DNA of 64,000 nucleotides, taken from Ilyonectria destructans (Eukaryota > Ascomycota > Sordariomycetes > Hypocreales > Nectriaceae). The notes beneath the pieces were generated by a model. It had not been told where the DNA came from, made no database searches, and saw nothing but the letters and a program-made list of their open reading frames with translations. The position numbers and the translations under genes are program-made. Positions 21,117 through 32,245 of this stretch are shown in pieces. The stretch covers positions 3,844,001-3,908,000 of the forward strand of contig JAHEWK010000003.1 of the NCBI GenBank assembly GCA_020740775.1. Direction: 5' to 3'. Every line of letters begins with the position of its first letter. Position 1 is the first letter of the stretch.

Positions 21117-24037
21117 TTTGAGAGAAGAAGTTGTGGTGAAAGTGGTGAGGGAGAGGAGAGGGGGTGAAGAGTGACTCCTGGAGAAAGAGGGGGAGGAGGA
21201 GCGGGTGGTTGGCTGTTGGTCTCGTTTGTTGAATGACAAGGCGAGGAATCAAGTCAGGACACTGGCTCAGAGTCGCAATGGGACGATGCTTGAAGGGTGC
21301 GTGTGTGGTTGGAGCGTTGGAAAGGTGAGGATGGAGGGGGAAATCACGTCAACACCGGCTGGTGACTCTGGATTATATATCCCAACGCCAAGGGGGGGCG
21401 GCGCCAGGCTGATGATGTCGGTTTTTTTTCCTTCACTCTCTCTTGGGATTTTCCAAGCGTCCCATGATCACGCACACACACTCACACGCGCACATCCACC
21501 GCCCAAAGCCGAACCGGGGCACCGACGGGGGCACGGAGGGGAGCTACGACGACGCCCCCTGGGATCGTCTGCGGCGAGACAGCTTCGCGAGAGGCGGGGG
21601 AGCGTACTGGAGCAGCAGCAGGGGACTTGGCGGAAAAGGGCGTGTGGCCAACAGTTTTTTTTTCTTTCTCCTCGCTCTCTGTCGCCCTTCCCCGCCTCAC
21701 GACAGGCGACGAGACCGCTTCCACTAGGGTTGCCAAGGGTTGGGTTTGTGCCACGGGATCGGGGTCGGCGTCTCCAGGCCCTCGCTCAGGGCACCAGGGC
21801 ATCAGGCAGGGCTGTAGCGAGCTTTGCTGTTGGCTTGTTGTTAGGCGGATGCGGACCAGAGGCCTTGCAACGTGCGCCCCAGGCCCATGGCAGACCATCA
21901 CGGGCTAAGCCAAGGCTGCTAAGCCGTCGTCGGCCACTCCTTGACTAACAAAAACGTAATGGATTCGCCCCATCGTGGGTTGTCCTCGTGGTCCGCCAGA
22001 CTTTGGTTAGCTCCTTGGTTCGATACGTACCTGTCATGCCAGCTGTGTCCAATCAGAGGGCCGCTGTGGCTAGCCTTTTAAGGTTTTTGGGTTTCGGGGG
22101 TTAAAACTTGGCCCGCGTTGACTTTGGATGCCTTCCAGAATGTGCTGCATTCGCCCAGGTCCAGAGGGCGGGACATGATTATCACAAGCATATACTATGT
22201 TTGCTAAATCACACGCATCTAGGGTCGTGTCTAAGTCGTTCAGGGCGCTGCCCCTTCCATCAAATTGGTTCGCTAGAGCTTCCAAGCTCAAGGGGGGCCA
22301 GTTGGCGCCGCGGACCTGCACGCACACGGACCGGGACTGAGGCTGGCGACTAATTAGGTGCCTTCCCGACCTTCAGTCACCTCCGCCTCTGCTTCCGCAA
22401 ACGGGGCGTGCGCGTCTCAGAAATTCAGAATACATCCCCAGCTGTGAGCCTCATCCTCGCCGTCGCCGGTCTCCGACAGCTGCCACCAACTATGACTTCA
22501 TTCTTCCCCCATTATCCCTCCTCAGGCACCAACTGTCCATGCTTCGTCGTTGAGGACCAAGACCCTAACCGAGAACCGGTATTTTTAGCCTCAGGTACAA
22601 GACTAGGGTTTACGCGCTCGGAAATGCTAAGCACAAAACAGTCTTGTGTCTTTTTGTACTTTCGTAGGTACCAACACTAATCAATGTGAATCATCCTCAT
22701 CCCTGTTGTGCCGTAGCCTAGAACATGAGGGAATAAAAGTCTCAAATTGCGATGGCACAAAAACCGGGGGCAGACACCGTCTTGAATAGGACATGTGGAC
22801 TGCGGTGAAGGCAGCATTCGTCATGGGCCCAGCAATAAAAATTCCCTTCACCGCAGCGTGACAATGACGTTGCCAGAGCTATGGCTCCGCCCACGTTCCC
22901 TCCTCTCCTGAGTGCAAACTGAGCACCACCTTCAATATTCCTGTCCTGCTCTTCTTCAACTCACTCTGATTTCTCCTTCTTCTTGTCGTTCGCTTCCTAT
23001 TGCCATGCACACTCGCCTCGCCATTGTCCCTGCCTGGCCAGCTTCATTTTCGCTGCGGCAGCCAATTGAATATTGCACCGGGCGGTGTACTCCCTTTCTC
23101 AGCCTCAACCATCGACGAAGCCTTGCCTTCATCGGACAGAGCTGGGCGATCTTTGCCCTTTAGCATATTGGTTCTCGTTCCTCGGTTCTCGCTCCCGCCC
23201 GAATTATCTGTCCATCTCAAACATGTCATCGATGGCCGTCTACATTCCCCCCTCTGTTACCGAGGGGAGGATGATGGGCGCTTATTACTTCCTTCAACGA
23301 CATAACTCCCAGTTACCTCCTGATCTAGTCGGTCTTCTGGCCACAGAGCTGGCAAGTCCCCCTCTTGCTTATTATAACGCCTAATAGCATTGGCTTAGGC
23401 CAATCTTCTGGTGCTGTTTACACAGCTTAGGGCTAAGTCATCCTGCAAAGTCATGTCTAAAGCCATGCCATGTTCGTAAGTCCGAGTGCAGTCCATGCTC
23501 TTGCTCCATGCTGGTTCCCTTTTGGATTCCCTCCCCGGGGTCGCGCCATCTGTGTCCATGTTCATCTGCACCCCGCATTATCGCATCCTCACCCTAGAGC
23601 CCCTGCCCAGATCGCAACCGTGCGGAGCAGCACATCCACCTCCACCACTGCCTCCACTTCTGCCTCCACCCTTGCCGCCGACTTCACCAGGGTCCCCATC
23701 CATCGTCGCCGCCGCCTGCAACTCAATACTGTTGTTGTTCTTCCTGACATCCCCGCCCCCGCTGCAACTTTCCCCGCAACCAACAGCATCAAGGTCGTCA
23801 ATCAACCAAGCGAGACACAACTCCATCCAGCCATTCTAGCTCCATAAAGGTATGGGATTAGAAGGGTAATCCTGGTGCTATGGCCTTTTTTGATATTCAT
23901 GATTCCAACGGGCGCTAGGTATGGTAAAGAGCAATAACGGAAACGAGGGTAGCGGTGAACCAGCGACAGGCCGAGCCCCGATAAATCAACAAGTCTCTTT
24001 GGCAAACCAACCGCAGGTGTTACTCTTCCGCTTATTT
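21117..24037. other. 2.9 kb intergenic region between the DUF3602 gene and velB
   Basis: Upstream of the DUF3602 gene (left) and downstream of velB (right). A T-run near 21654 and CA-rich sequence near 21475 are low complexity. Open frames of up to 247 codons are present but are rich in Arg/Pro/Ser and lack recognisable domains. No tRNA was recognised. A non-coding transcript or velB 3' regulatory element cannot be excluded. Confidence 0.45.
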
Positions 24038-25884
24038 TTAGTCATATTCGTCGTCTGCGCCATCTCCTCCCTTGACGTTGGAGTCCTTGCGGATCGGTAT
24101 CTTGATGCCCTGTGTCGCAAAAGTTTTGCTTAGGGGGGTGCTCTCGCACACGCCAGGGAACTTCTTGGCCGAGTACACATTGAACACCTCGCTGAAGCAA
24201 GATGCCAGAATTAGTGCCTTGCCCTGATTGACCTTGGGACCATTCCCGTCCCGGCTAGGTCCGCCTACAGGTCCGACATTGACGAAAGAGAACTTCAATC
24301 TACACCGCTGCGTCAGTCTCATCTTCTCTGCCGCTTCCCCGTTGGCGCACTTACCGAAATGGTCCTTCGGTTCGTACGCTAAGATCCTGGAGGACAAACC
24401 AAATACCAATATGGTCGTAGATGTCGCTCAGACGAAACGCGCTGGCTGCCAGGCTACCAATGAGGTTTCTCGTAAACATCCCTTGGGGTTGGCCTCCCAC
24501 AACAGCCATCCTGGTGAGTGCGTTTTGATCTTGCACATATCCAGACTGCGGTCCGTTCCGGTACTGGGCCATGCTGGATTGAGTCGGTACTGGCGGGGGG
24601 TCCGCTCGGTAATTATGCTGCGGGTAGTACTGCTGTGCAGGTCCGAACGAGCCATTCTGAGGATACGTCGAAGAAACTGGTCCAGGTCAGCGGGCACTTG
24701 CAGGATGTCGTTCTCTTACAAAGACCTACCTGGGGTGTATCCTTGCTGTTGTACGGGGTAGTCCTGTGCATAGGGCACGTTGGAAGACTGGGGATACGCC
24801 GAGTCGCGACTCGGAGGCAGGGTTTGCTGCTGGTATTGGACGGGGTTTGAGTCGCCCCCATTGAGGGTGGTGTATGAGTAGGGGGTCGTGGACGAGATGG
24901 ACGGAGTTCCGGTCGATGACCGGACAAGGTTTACCTCCTGGGTGCCATCTTCGTTCCAGAGATCAACATTGAGAACGAACATGGCGTGGTCAATGTCGCT
25001 GCACATATGGAATTAGCTCTCAAGAACGAGCGACTAAGACTGGAGGCTTCATCACACGTACTTGCAGTCAATTTCCTTGCCCGTGGCCATGTCAGTGATG
25101 ACAAGACGGACACATGGTGGCGGAGTTATGGGGCGTCGGTCCTGTTATGGGTCAGAGAGAGTGCCAGGCGCAATTAGGGATGCTGTCGAGCGCACCTTGT
25201 CACCAAAACCGCACATGCGAGCGCGGCGGGGTTGTTGCACAACATCGAGTCTACAAAGACGTATTAGCCAAGTCAAATTCTTGGAGGCACCACACAATGA
25301 GCGCAAGACAAGACGCACTGATATTTCCGGCCGGTGCTGTCGTCCACCTTGGAGAAGGGTGTAGGCATCTGCTGAGGGCGGGAGCGCTGGTCGGCCGAGG
25401 CGGGCGCGGTGGGGGGCGCGGTGGGGGGTGGGAGGGCCCCATCGTCAGGTCTGGGAGGTTGGTGTTGGTGTTGCTGGTGTTGCTGGTGTTGCTGGTGTTG
25501 CTGCTGGTGCGGGTGTGGGAGCGGGTGCTGGGCCTGATGAGGCTGCTGGTGGAGAGAGTGGTGCTGGAGGTGGTGCGAAGACTGGAGTTGCTGTTGTTGA
25601 GGCGGCGGCTGTTGTTGGTGATGATGATGGTGAGGCTGCGGCGGGGGAAGCTGGGGATGGTGTTGGAGCTGCGGCGGTTGCTGTTGCTGCTGCTGCTGGT
25701 GCGGCGGCGGCTGATGCTGAGAATGCGCCGAGTGCGCGTGCTGGTGCGGTGGCGGGAGCTGGTGCTGCGGGTGTTGGTGTTGGTATGCGTGCATGGCGGG
25801 CAGGGCAGAAGTGTAGCCCGATGCTGCACCAGTCGCCATAGGCAGTTGCGGTGGCATGTCTGGCTGGTGGTAGCTGGAGTTCAT
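24038..25884 (-). CDS. velB: Velvet-family regulator VelB
   Basis: Six exons (25884..25319, 25250..25196, 25141..25062, 24998..24730, 24676..24355, 24299..24038) give 517 residues. Residues 1-188 are extremely rich in Gln, His and Pro. The velvet domain starts LDVVQQPRRARMCGFGDK, continues RRPITPPPCVRL and HAMFVLNVDLW, is interrupted by about 150 disordered residues (exon 4 and early exon 5), and resumes GMFTRNLIGSLAASAF and GIWFVLQDLSVRTEGPFR. It ends in the typical KKFPGVCESTPL and ATQGIKIPIRKD. An insertion inside the velvet domain is diagnostic of VelB. VelB forms heterodimers with VeA and VosA, enters the nucleus and binds DNA to control sexual development, conidiation and secondary metabolism. 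The N-terminal Q/H tract is unusually long. Confidence 0.93.
25465..25500 (+). repeat. CTGGTGTTG 9-mer tandem repeat in velB exon 1
   Basis: Three perfect copies of CTGGTGTTG (25474..25500) preceded by one copy with a single mismatch. On the coding strand each unit encodes Gln-Gln-His in the N-terminal Q/H/P tract of VelB. Such in-frame coding repeats expand and contract without frameshift. Confidence 0.85.
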
Positions 25885-28020
25885 GGCGACGCGGCGGACG
25901 ACGGCTTCTCGAGAGAGAGCCCAGGGATGGAGGGCAGAATGCAAGGCGTGACAGAGCAGAGCAAGACTGTGCGGGCGAGCGATTGATGGTGATGGGGCGA
26001 CAGGGAAGAAGAGAAAGAGGCGGGAAGAGAGAAGAGTGTCGGTAGGTATGTCGTCGTCACGTCGGCGGTAACAAGAAGGCAAGTGGACAAGTGGAGAAGG
26101 AATCGGGCTAGCTCAGAAGTGGCGCGGCGGGAGCGCTAAAAAATAACTTGACTGACGCCTTTTGCTGCCCCAGTGCCAGTCCCGGAATGCAAGTTGGTAC
26201 CACTACAAAGCAGGGAACCGGCCGGGATATTGCCCAGGTTGCACTATTTGACCACTGGCTTGCAAGGTAGTTAATTATCGGGTGTGATATCGCTGCCGGG
26301 AAATTTCCCTGATAGGTCACTAAGTGAGTATGCATCCGCAAGTACCGGAGGGGAGGGATGGAGGGAGCCGCGGACCAATGTCTTTTCCAGACTTGTGATT
26401 TAAGTTGAACGGCACCTCGATGAAAGTTCAGTTACGTTACTGTCCCCTATTTATGTGCTTCAGCTGAACCGCACAGAAAAGTGCTAAAAAAAGTAAGCCG
26501 AGTCAAATCGAATGGAGAAATGGTAAAACGGCCCGTACAGGACAAATAAGACATCAGAACCATCACGGTAGTCGAGGCGTTCGAGACAAGCCGAAGCAAG
26601 CCATCATGTAACATCGGATAAGAAAAGGCATAATGAGGGCTCACCGCAAGCAACCACCCGTCACCGCGTCAGGCATGCCGCCCGCACCCGTCAGCTATCA
26701 CCAATACACCTCCGCAGATCACACACATAAGTCCAAGCGAGGCGACCGACAATGGCCTTGTCCTTGCCACCCCCCGGCCATCATGTTCTGACACGGGCCT
26801 TAGCGCGCTTCTTCCCGTGGTACAGTAGATTCCGGCCCCTGTAGCTGGATGGCCTTTTTGGCTGGCGGCATGCCAGCCCAGCCAGCCCAGCCCAACTCAG
26901 CGCGTACCCCCAGCGCGGTGCCCCCAGCACAGTCCAACGCAGCCAAACAAGTCCCTTGCATCATCCTACATGTTCGTTTTCACCGCGCTTCCAAAGTGGA
27001 TTTGTGGATGTATTGCTCCGAGGTTGACTGGCGAAGTGCCTCGAGAGTTTGTCGACACACAGCCTCGTCCTGGAACGATAGGCAGACGTACGTGATCTCG
27101 TGTATGCCGTCGCCCGGGCACGAACAAGTTTGCTTTGCTGCACCAATTGCTCCGGGCTGATGCCGTTGCCCGTGTCACCTAAGCTGCTCTGGTGCGAGTT
27201 TGCCTGTCTCTGGTTTCAGACCACTGAGAACCGACCGCCCTTGGTTCCGTGATCCTGATGTGTTACCCGTGTGTGACAGCAGGATGGAAACAATATCACA
27301 TACAAATGCTATACGAGGTACTTGAAGCAGAGGCGACATTACAAGTTACACCACCTGTCGTGCCAAGTTACGGCCAGGCTGTCTGGGTAATTGGTGGCGG
27401 GCGTTCCATGTTTGTTCTCCCCTCCACACGTCGACTGACAGTTTTTCGCGTGCTTGTGCCGCCGTATTTACTAACAGTCGATACATGCACAAGGTTAGAA
27501 ACATTGGCGGATGAGCCCCCTCTAATTTGTTTTTCTTTCATCCATGCCAAGCAGCCCCATATGACGGGCCAAAGCCAAAGGGGTACCGTAGCCAGTCCTT
27601 GACGCATATCACGGGGCCTGCTTCTGCCCATTGAACCGACGAATGCGACTGTGATGCGTGTTATCAACTGGCCCTCCTATTGGCGGCAAATATGGAGGTG
27701 CCGCCCGCCAGCTAGTAGCGGTCGGCCCTTATCAACCCATGCCCACCGCAGTGCAGCGCAGCGCATCGGCAGTGGTACCTCAGGGGGAAGGGACCACTGA
27801 AGTTTGGTACCTGAAAGGCTGAGGGAGAGCCGATTAGCGGGCAACTCCCCGGTGTTAGTGCAACAAACGACGACCCCGCCATCATGTCGAAAGCCCCGCA
27901 ATCGGAGTCATCCGTTGCGCTCACCACAAGAATAAAATCCCCCACCACGACAGGCGTCCAGTTGTTCACGTCACGTCACGACCTTGACTACCTCAGCCTA
28001 TCCGCCCTCAGTTGCCCGCC
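25885..28020. other. 2.1 kb divergent intergenic region, velB / HIS1
   Basis: The left part is the velB upstream region and 5' leader, the right part the HIS1 promoter. GCCAGCCCAGCCCAGCCC-like short repeats occur near 26875. No coding gene was recognised; open frames above 60 codons have no family signature. Confidence 0.45.
27904..27911 (-). promoter_or_regulatory. Candidate CPC1/Gcn4 site upstream of HIS1
   Basis: The minus strand reads ATGACTCC, one base off the common fungal general-control element ATGACTCA/T, at about 110 bases before the HIS1 start. HIS1 orthologues are classic targets of this amino-acid-starvation regulator. A single short match of this kind can occur by chance. Confidence 0.35.
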
Positions 28021-29246
28021 ATGGATTTCGTCAATAGGTTTGTCCTAATTCTACCGTGAGGGGAGCTAAAGAGTCTCTCTGACCAGCTCCTCCTCATTCT
28101 ACGGTTGACAGTCGATGCAGAATCGCTAATGTTGCACCTACTGCAGTCTCGAAGGCCGCCTGCTCTTTGCCGTCCCCAAGAGTGAGTGTGACTTGAACAA
28201 GTCCGTACCCATAGTAACCATGTTGCTAACCGTGCTATGCAGAGGGTCGTCTCAACCACGCTACGCTCAACCTCCTCGAAGGCGCCGACATCCAATTCCG
28301 TCGCGAGAACCGCCTCGACATCGCCCTTGTCAAGAATCTCCCAATTGCCCTCATCTTCCTCCCGGCCGCCGATATCCCTACCTTTGTCGGCGAAGGCCGT
28401 GTCGACCTTGGCATTACCGGATGGGATCAAGTCGAGGAGCACGATGCTGGTGTCCGTGAATACAACCACGCACGTCGCAGCTCTGTAGATGCGGCGGCCA
28501 CCCTGGACAAGGTTGCCGGAAGCGATAAGGTTATGGAGCTGGGCTTCGGTGCCTGTAAGCTTCAGGTTCAGGTCCCTGAGAAGGGCCAATATGTCGCAGC
28601 TAAGGACCTCATCGGCTGTACCATCGGCACTAGCTTTGTGAGCCTGGCAACAGAGTACTTTGCTCGGCTCGAGGCGGGTGATGATGCCCAGGGTGGCGTT
28701 TCTCCTCGGAAGATGCGGACCAAGATCATTGAGTTGAGTGGCAGTGTCGAGGCCGCGTGCGCCTTGGGCGTTGCGGACGGCATTGTCGATCTGGTTGGTG
28801 AGTACTGCTTATCAAAGGCACCACGAGTGTGCTGCCCCTACAGCCTCAGGCTTGGCGCTGACAATTGAATTGCAGAATCTGGCGAAACCATGAGAGCCGC
28901 TGGTCTCAAAGCCATTGATACTGTCGTTGATTCCCAGGCGGTGCTCATCAAATCGAAATCGCCATCTAAGCCTGAGCTGATCGACCTCATTACGTCGCGC
29001 ATCAAGGGTGTCATCACTGCCCAGCGCTATGTGCTCTGCCAGTACAACATCGAGCGAAAGTTGCTGGGCGAAGCGACCAAGATCACCCCCGGAAAGCGGG
29101 CGGCGACGGTCACGACTCTCGATGAGGAAGGTTGGGTTGCGGTGAGCTGCATGGTGGAGAAGAAGAAGATCGCTCTTGTCATGGACGACCTCACCCGCAT
29201 CGGCGCCCAGGATATCTTGGTGCTCGATATTCACAACGCCCGATAG
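28021..29246 (+). CDS. HIS1: ATP phosphoribosyltransferase
   Basis: Four exons (28021..28037, 28147..28181, 28243..28797, 28876..29246) give 325 residues. Exon 1 is only 17 bases and encodes MDFVN plus part of a Ser. The catalytic domain begins LEGRLLFAVPKKGRLN, where the joint of exons 2 and 3 rebuilds the conserved KKGRL, and contains GEGRVDLGITGWDQVEE. The C-terminal ACT-like HisG domain includes ITPGKRAATVTTLDEEGW and the terminal MDDLTRIGAQDILVLDI. The enzyme condenses ATP with PRPP in the first step of histidine synthesis and is feedback-inhibited by histidine through the C-terminal domain. A general-control-like site lies about 110 bases upstream. Confidence 0.95.
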
Positions 29247-29871
29247 GGCATCCGCCGAATGGCTGGCGTTTCGCGTGGACATATTGGCATGGGAACTGGG
29301 GCGCTGGACAAAGGAATAAAGGATAGAGTCAAAAGTAGGAAGCGGGCTGAGGAGGAGACGTCGAATGGCTACATGTTGGTGCTATGGTAATGAGGTATCC
29401 CGTTAGAACTTAAACGACATGTCGAGCGAGGCTTTGCACGTTAGTTGCAATATTCGAAATAAAACATTAAATAAACAACAGCCAAGGTTGAATGCGCTCA
29501 CTGCGCCGCCCATGGCGCAGCTTCCGGTGCTTCCACCGTGATGGCGAGAAGAAAAGTGGCTTAGCGAAAGCGAGAGCGAATGACCTCACCATACCTGGGT
29601 AAGACTACTCGGCCACAATCACCACGGATATTTAGAAGACATCCTCCCAACGCATGTTTCAACCAGAACAGACACTCTATCCTCTACGACCGTACCCCAA
29701 TCGCTATGACTACCATTACCTCTTCGTGCCCTTCTCCTTCGCCTTCGCCTGTCGATGTTTCTGACAATGGCCCTGGCGCGCAACGTCCGAAACAGCCGTC
29801 GACGCTCTTCTCAGTGGGTCCACCTCATCATCGAGCTTCAAACTGCGATGCAATGTTGCTGACGACTCCAG
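29247..29871. other. Intergenic region between HIS1 and the small membrane-protein gene
   Basis: 625 bases. The first half is HIS1 3' flank with A-rich stretches (AATAAAACATTAAATAAAC near 29459). The second half holds possible upstream coding sequence or leader of the next gene, discussed there. Confidence 0.45.
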
Positions 29872-30288
29872 ATGGTCATGACGCCAGTCAACCTGGTTGT
29901 ATTCCTACTGTCGCTGGCCCTAGTGGACCTGCGATACACGCTCGCTCGCACCAGTAACAACCGTGGCGGTGCTGGTGACGCTGCCAGTGGGCTTTTGCCA
30001 CGGTGGCTGCTTCGATGGCTCCCGGCATTGCTGACCCAACGGCTTGGCCGGTTTGTTTCGTCGCTTCGCGGCCAGCCCTACCGAGACTCCCGGGATGCCT
30101 CCGACCGCTGGCACTACCACAGCAAGCAGAAGAAGCTGATCAAGATGGAGGCTGACGAGGCCTTTCGGCTCCGTGGCACTGTCATGACAGTGCTCGCCGT
30201 ACTTGCAGTAGCCGTCACGATGGTGTTCTACTACGTGGCCAGCCGCGCGTATCACGCTCTCGTCGCTCTAAATCCCGCCCTCAGTTAG
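29872..30288 (+). CDS. Small membrane protein of unknown function
   Basis: 138 residues from the ATG at 29872. An N-terminal hydrophobic segment (MTPVNLVVFLLSLALVDL) and a C-terminal one (TVMTVLAVLAVAVTMVFYYV) frame a basic loop containing WHYHSKQKKLIKMEADEAF. No family was recognised. A possible upstream exon exists: an ATG at 29706 opens a frame to 29813, followed by a GTGGGT donor and a CAG acceptor at 29869-29871 with a CTGAC branch site, joining in frame to give 174 residues. The short form was chosen because the hydrophobic start looks like a natural N-terminus. Stop codon is followed by a convergent gene. Confidence 0.55.
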   Translation: MVMTPVNLVVFLLSLALVDLRYTLARTSNNRGGAGDAASGLLPRWLLRWLPALLTQRLGRFVSSLRGQPYRDSRDASDRWHYHSKQKKLIKMEADEAFRLRGTVMTVLAVLAVAVTMVFYYVASRAYHALVALNPALS

Positions 30289-31111
30289 ATGGCGTGTCAT
30301 ATACTCAAGTTGACCAATAATTGCGATGCACTTGGGATTGCGAAATTGCTCTACAATCGACGGGGTCAAGGGGCCGCATGAGCATTGCGATGGCCTGGAG
30401 CAGACCCTAGAAACGACGCAGCACAGCCTTACTGGCCTGACGCCGTTTCTTTTCAGGTGATCCTTTCGCATGAATTTACATCATCTTGCTCCTTGCGTTG
30501 AATTAGGTGGGCCTCGACGGTGGCTGTCGCCCGGTGGCCGTCGTCCGGTAGCCACCAGCCGGATGCCTCTGCGATCGAAACCCAGGCACGGTATGGACAC
30601 ATGCTGGTCTGACCTCTCCTGTCATCGCCCCTCCCAAAATAGCGCCGATCATGCTATCGGGCGACGATGGATTGGGGATGACGGTGATTGCGACGCAAAT
30701 TACAGGAGCTGCGGTGGGTCATGTCTGCTCAAAGAAGTCGTTTCAAACCCCAGGCCTTTACCTTCCTACAGGCTTACGAACGAATGGAGGACCCGTGGCA
30801 AATCACTCGGAAGACATGAGACAGGAGGGAAGATGAGAAAAATTGGGTCATATTTTCATTTGGCCCTGTAGGGCATCGCCAAAGAGCGTTGTGTCTAAAG
30901 GTCATGCTGTCGTGGAAGTTGTCATACCAGTCCACAAACACATGGAGGAGAAACTTATGTACCGAGACCAATATAACCAACAATAAACGCCCTGTATCCA
31001 ATTCAATGGATCAGTCTCGGAAGAAATAGAGAAGAATAAACACCATGTGAACCCCAGAGGAGAGCCTCTCCCAAAAATGCGTCATCGTCAAAAAGGTTGG
31101 TCGTAAATCCA
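30289..31111. other. Convergent intergenic region
   Basis: 823 bases between two converging genes. CGGTGGCTGTCGCC-like near-repeats occur at about 30520 (GGTGGCTGTCGCCCGG followed by GGTGGCCGTCGTCCGG). No coding gene was recognised. Confidence 0.4.
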
Positions 31112-31402
31112 TCAGAAGTGTAGAGATCCCATTCGCTCCTCCACGCTGCCCCAGTACACGATGGGCCGGGGCTCCAGAACGTGCAGCTCGCTGCCGAAGT
31201 TGCGGCGCTCCTCCTCCATGCCCACCAAGGACGGCTGGCGGAGGATGATGCTGTTGATGGTCGACGCTGAAGACGAGACGCTCGTGCTGGACGAGTACGA
31301 GGCCCGCGCCGCAGACGACCGCGATGAAGATCGGCGGAATGAGTTGCGGAGCTTAGAGGGGGAGAAGCGTCCAGAAACGGTCTCGAATCGGGTGTTGAAC
31401 AT
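31112..31402 (-). CDS. Small Ser/Arg-rich protein of unknown function
   Basis: Single exon of 96 residues. The N-terminal half is Ser/Arg-rich (FRRSSSRSSAARASYSSS); the C-terminal half is less biased and contains LVGMEEERRNFGSELHVLEP and WGSVEERMGSLHF. It has no signal peptide, membrane segment or cysteine pattern. The ATG, the bias change and the compact tail suggest a real gene, but no family was recognised. A longer open frame in another register (31003..31590) overlaps it and looks less protein-like. Confidence 0.5.
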   Translation of the reverse strand: MFNTRFETVSGRFSPSKLRNSFRRSSSRSSAARASYSSSTSVSSSASTINSIILRQPSLVGMEEERRNFGSELHVLEPRPIVYWGSVEERMGSLHF

Positions 31403-32245
31403 GGTGGCGGTTGGATTGCGGAGAGGGTTGTGATGTGTGTGTGTGTGGATGTAAGTGGTGGCGTGAGGGCGTGAAGACGGAAAACCAGCGTCAAAGAGGC
31501 GAAGAGAGAGACAGAACCACCGAAGATTGAAGGTGGGATAAAAAGCAACTTGACCAGCAGTTGACGAACGAATCCAGAAGCAATAGGCACAGCCTGTTGA
31601 GTCGCGTTTCGTGGATGTTCAAACGAATGACTGATTGCGTGTGGTGTGGAAGCAGAAAAAAGGACGGACGAAGTGTGGTGATGGCGCCTGAAGACAAGGA
31701 ACGTGACGACAAACGAGGCCGATAATCTGCGGCCAGGACGACGCCCTTTTAAACGGCCGCTCTGGTGACCACGGCCGTATCATGGCGGCATGAACTACCA
31801 TAGTACTTCGTATCATGTCTATCCGACGACTAGGGTCTGTTGGCGCACGGCTGTTTCAAGGAATGTCGTCTGTGACCCGCGACTCCACAAGCTGAAACCG
31901 TCGGGGCATCCCAGCAGTCCCAGCGCCCCTGCCAGGCAAGCCAACTCTGCCGTGTGATAGAAAATAGAACAAACATTCCCAGGATGAGCCTCCGTCTTCG
32001 TCTCCAGGTTCGTCTCAGTCTCCTGTCGCAAGTCTCGCAAGTCTCGTTGATCACACACCAAATATTTCGCATTCGTCTTGTACATCATGTGTGTTTCTAT
32101 GTTGCCCCCTAGCCCCTAGTTCGTCCGGAACGCCGTGCCTGTCTTGGAAATAGCTCCTGAAAAATACCATCGTTGATGGCGTACAATGATTACGTCTGCC
32201 ACTCGCAACTGCGTACGTACATATTCCCTCCCCCCCTGCCGATCC
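31403..32245. other. Intergenic region, small gene promoter and CCH1 3' flank
   Basis: 843 bases. It contains a (GT)n run at about 31434-31446 in the upstream region of the small gene, and near-tandem AAGTCTCGC copies at 32030-32043. No gene was recognised. Confidence 0.45.

Noticed and set aside
21205..21948. A 247-codon plus-strand open frame
   Set aside because: Arg/Pro/Ser-rich with long low-complexity runs and no domain; it lies in the promoter side of the DUF3602 gene and includes homopolymer runs.
22017..22028. GGTTCGATAC, resembling a tRNA T loop
   Set aside because: Flanking bases do not pair into a T stem and no acceptor or anticodon stem fits around it.
23470..23847. Ser/Thr/Pro-rich 125-codon frame downstream of velB
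   Set aside because: Composition follows CCTCCACC-type repeats; two frames read equally well and no splice-supported extension exists.
31003..31590. A 195-codon minus-strand open frame
   Set aside because: Overlaps the small Ser-rich gene in another register and shows Arg/Pro/Ser bias typical of a frame-shifted reading.
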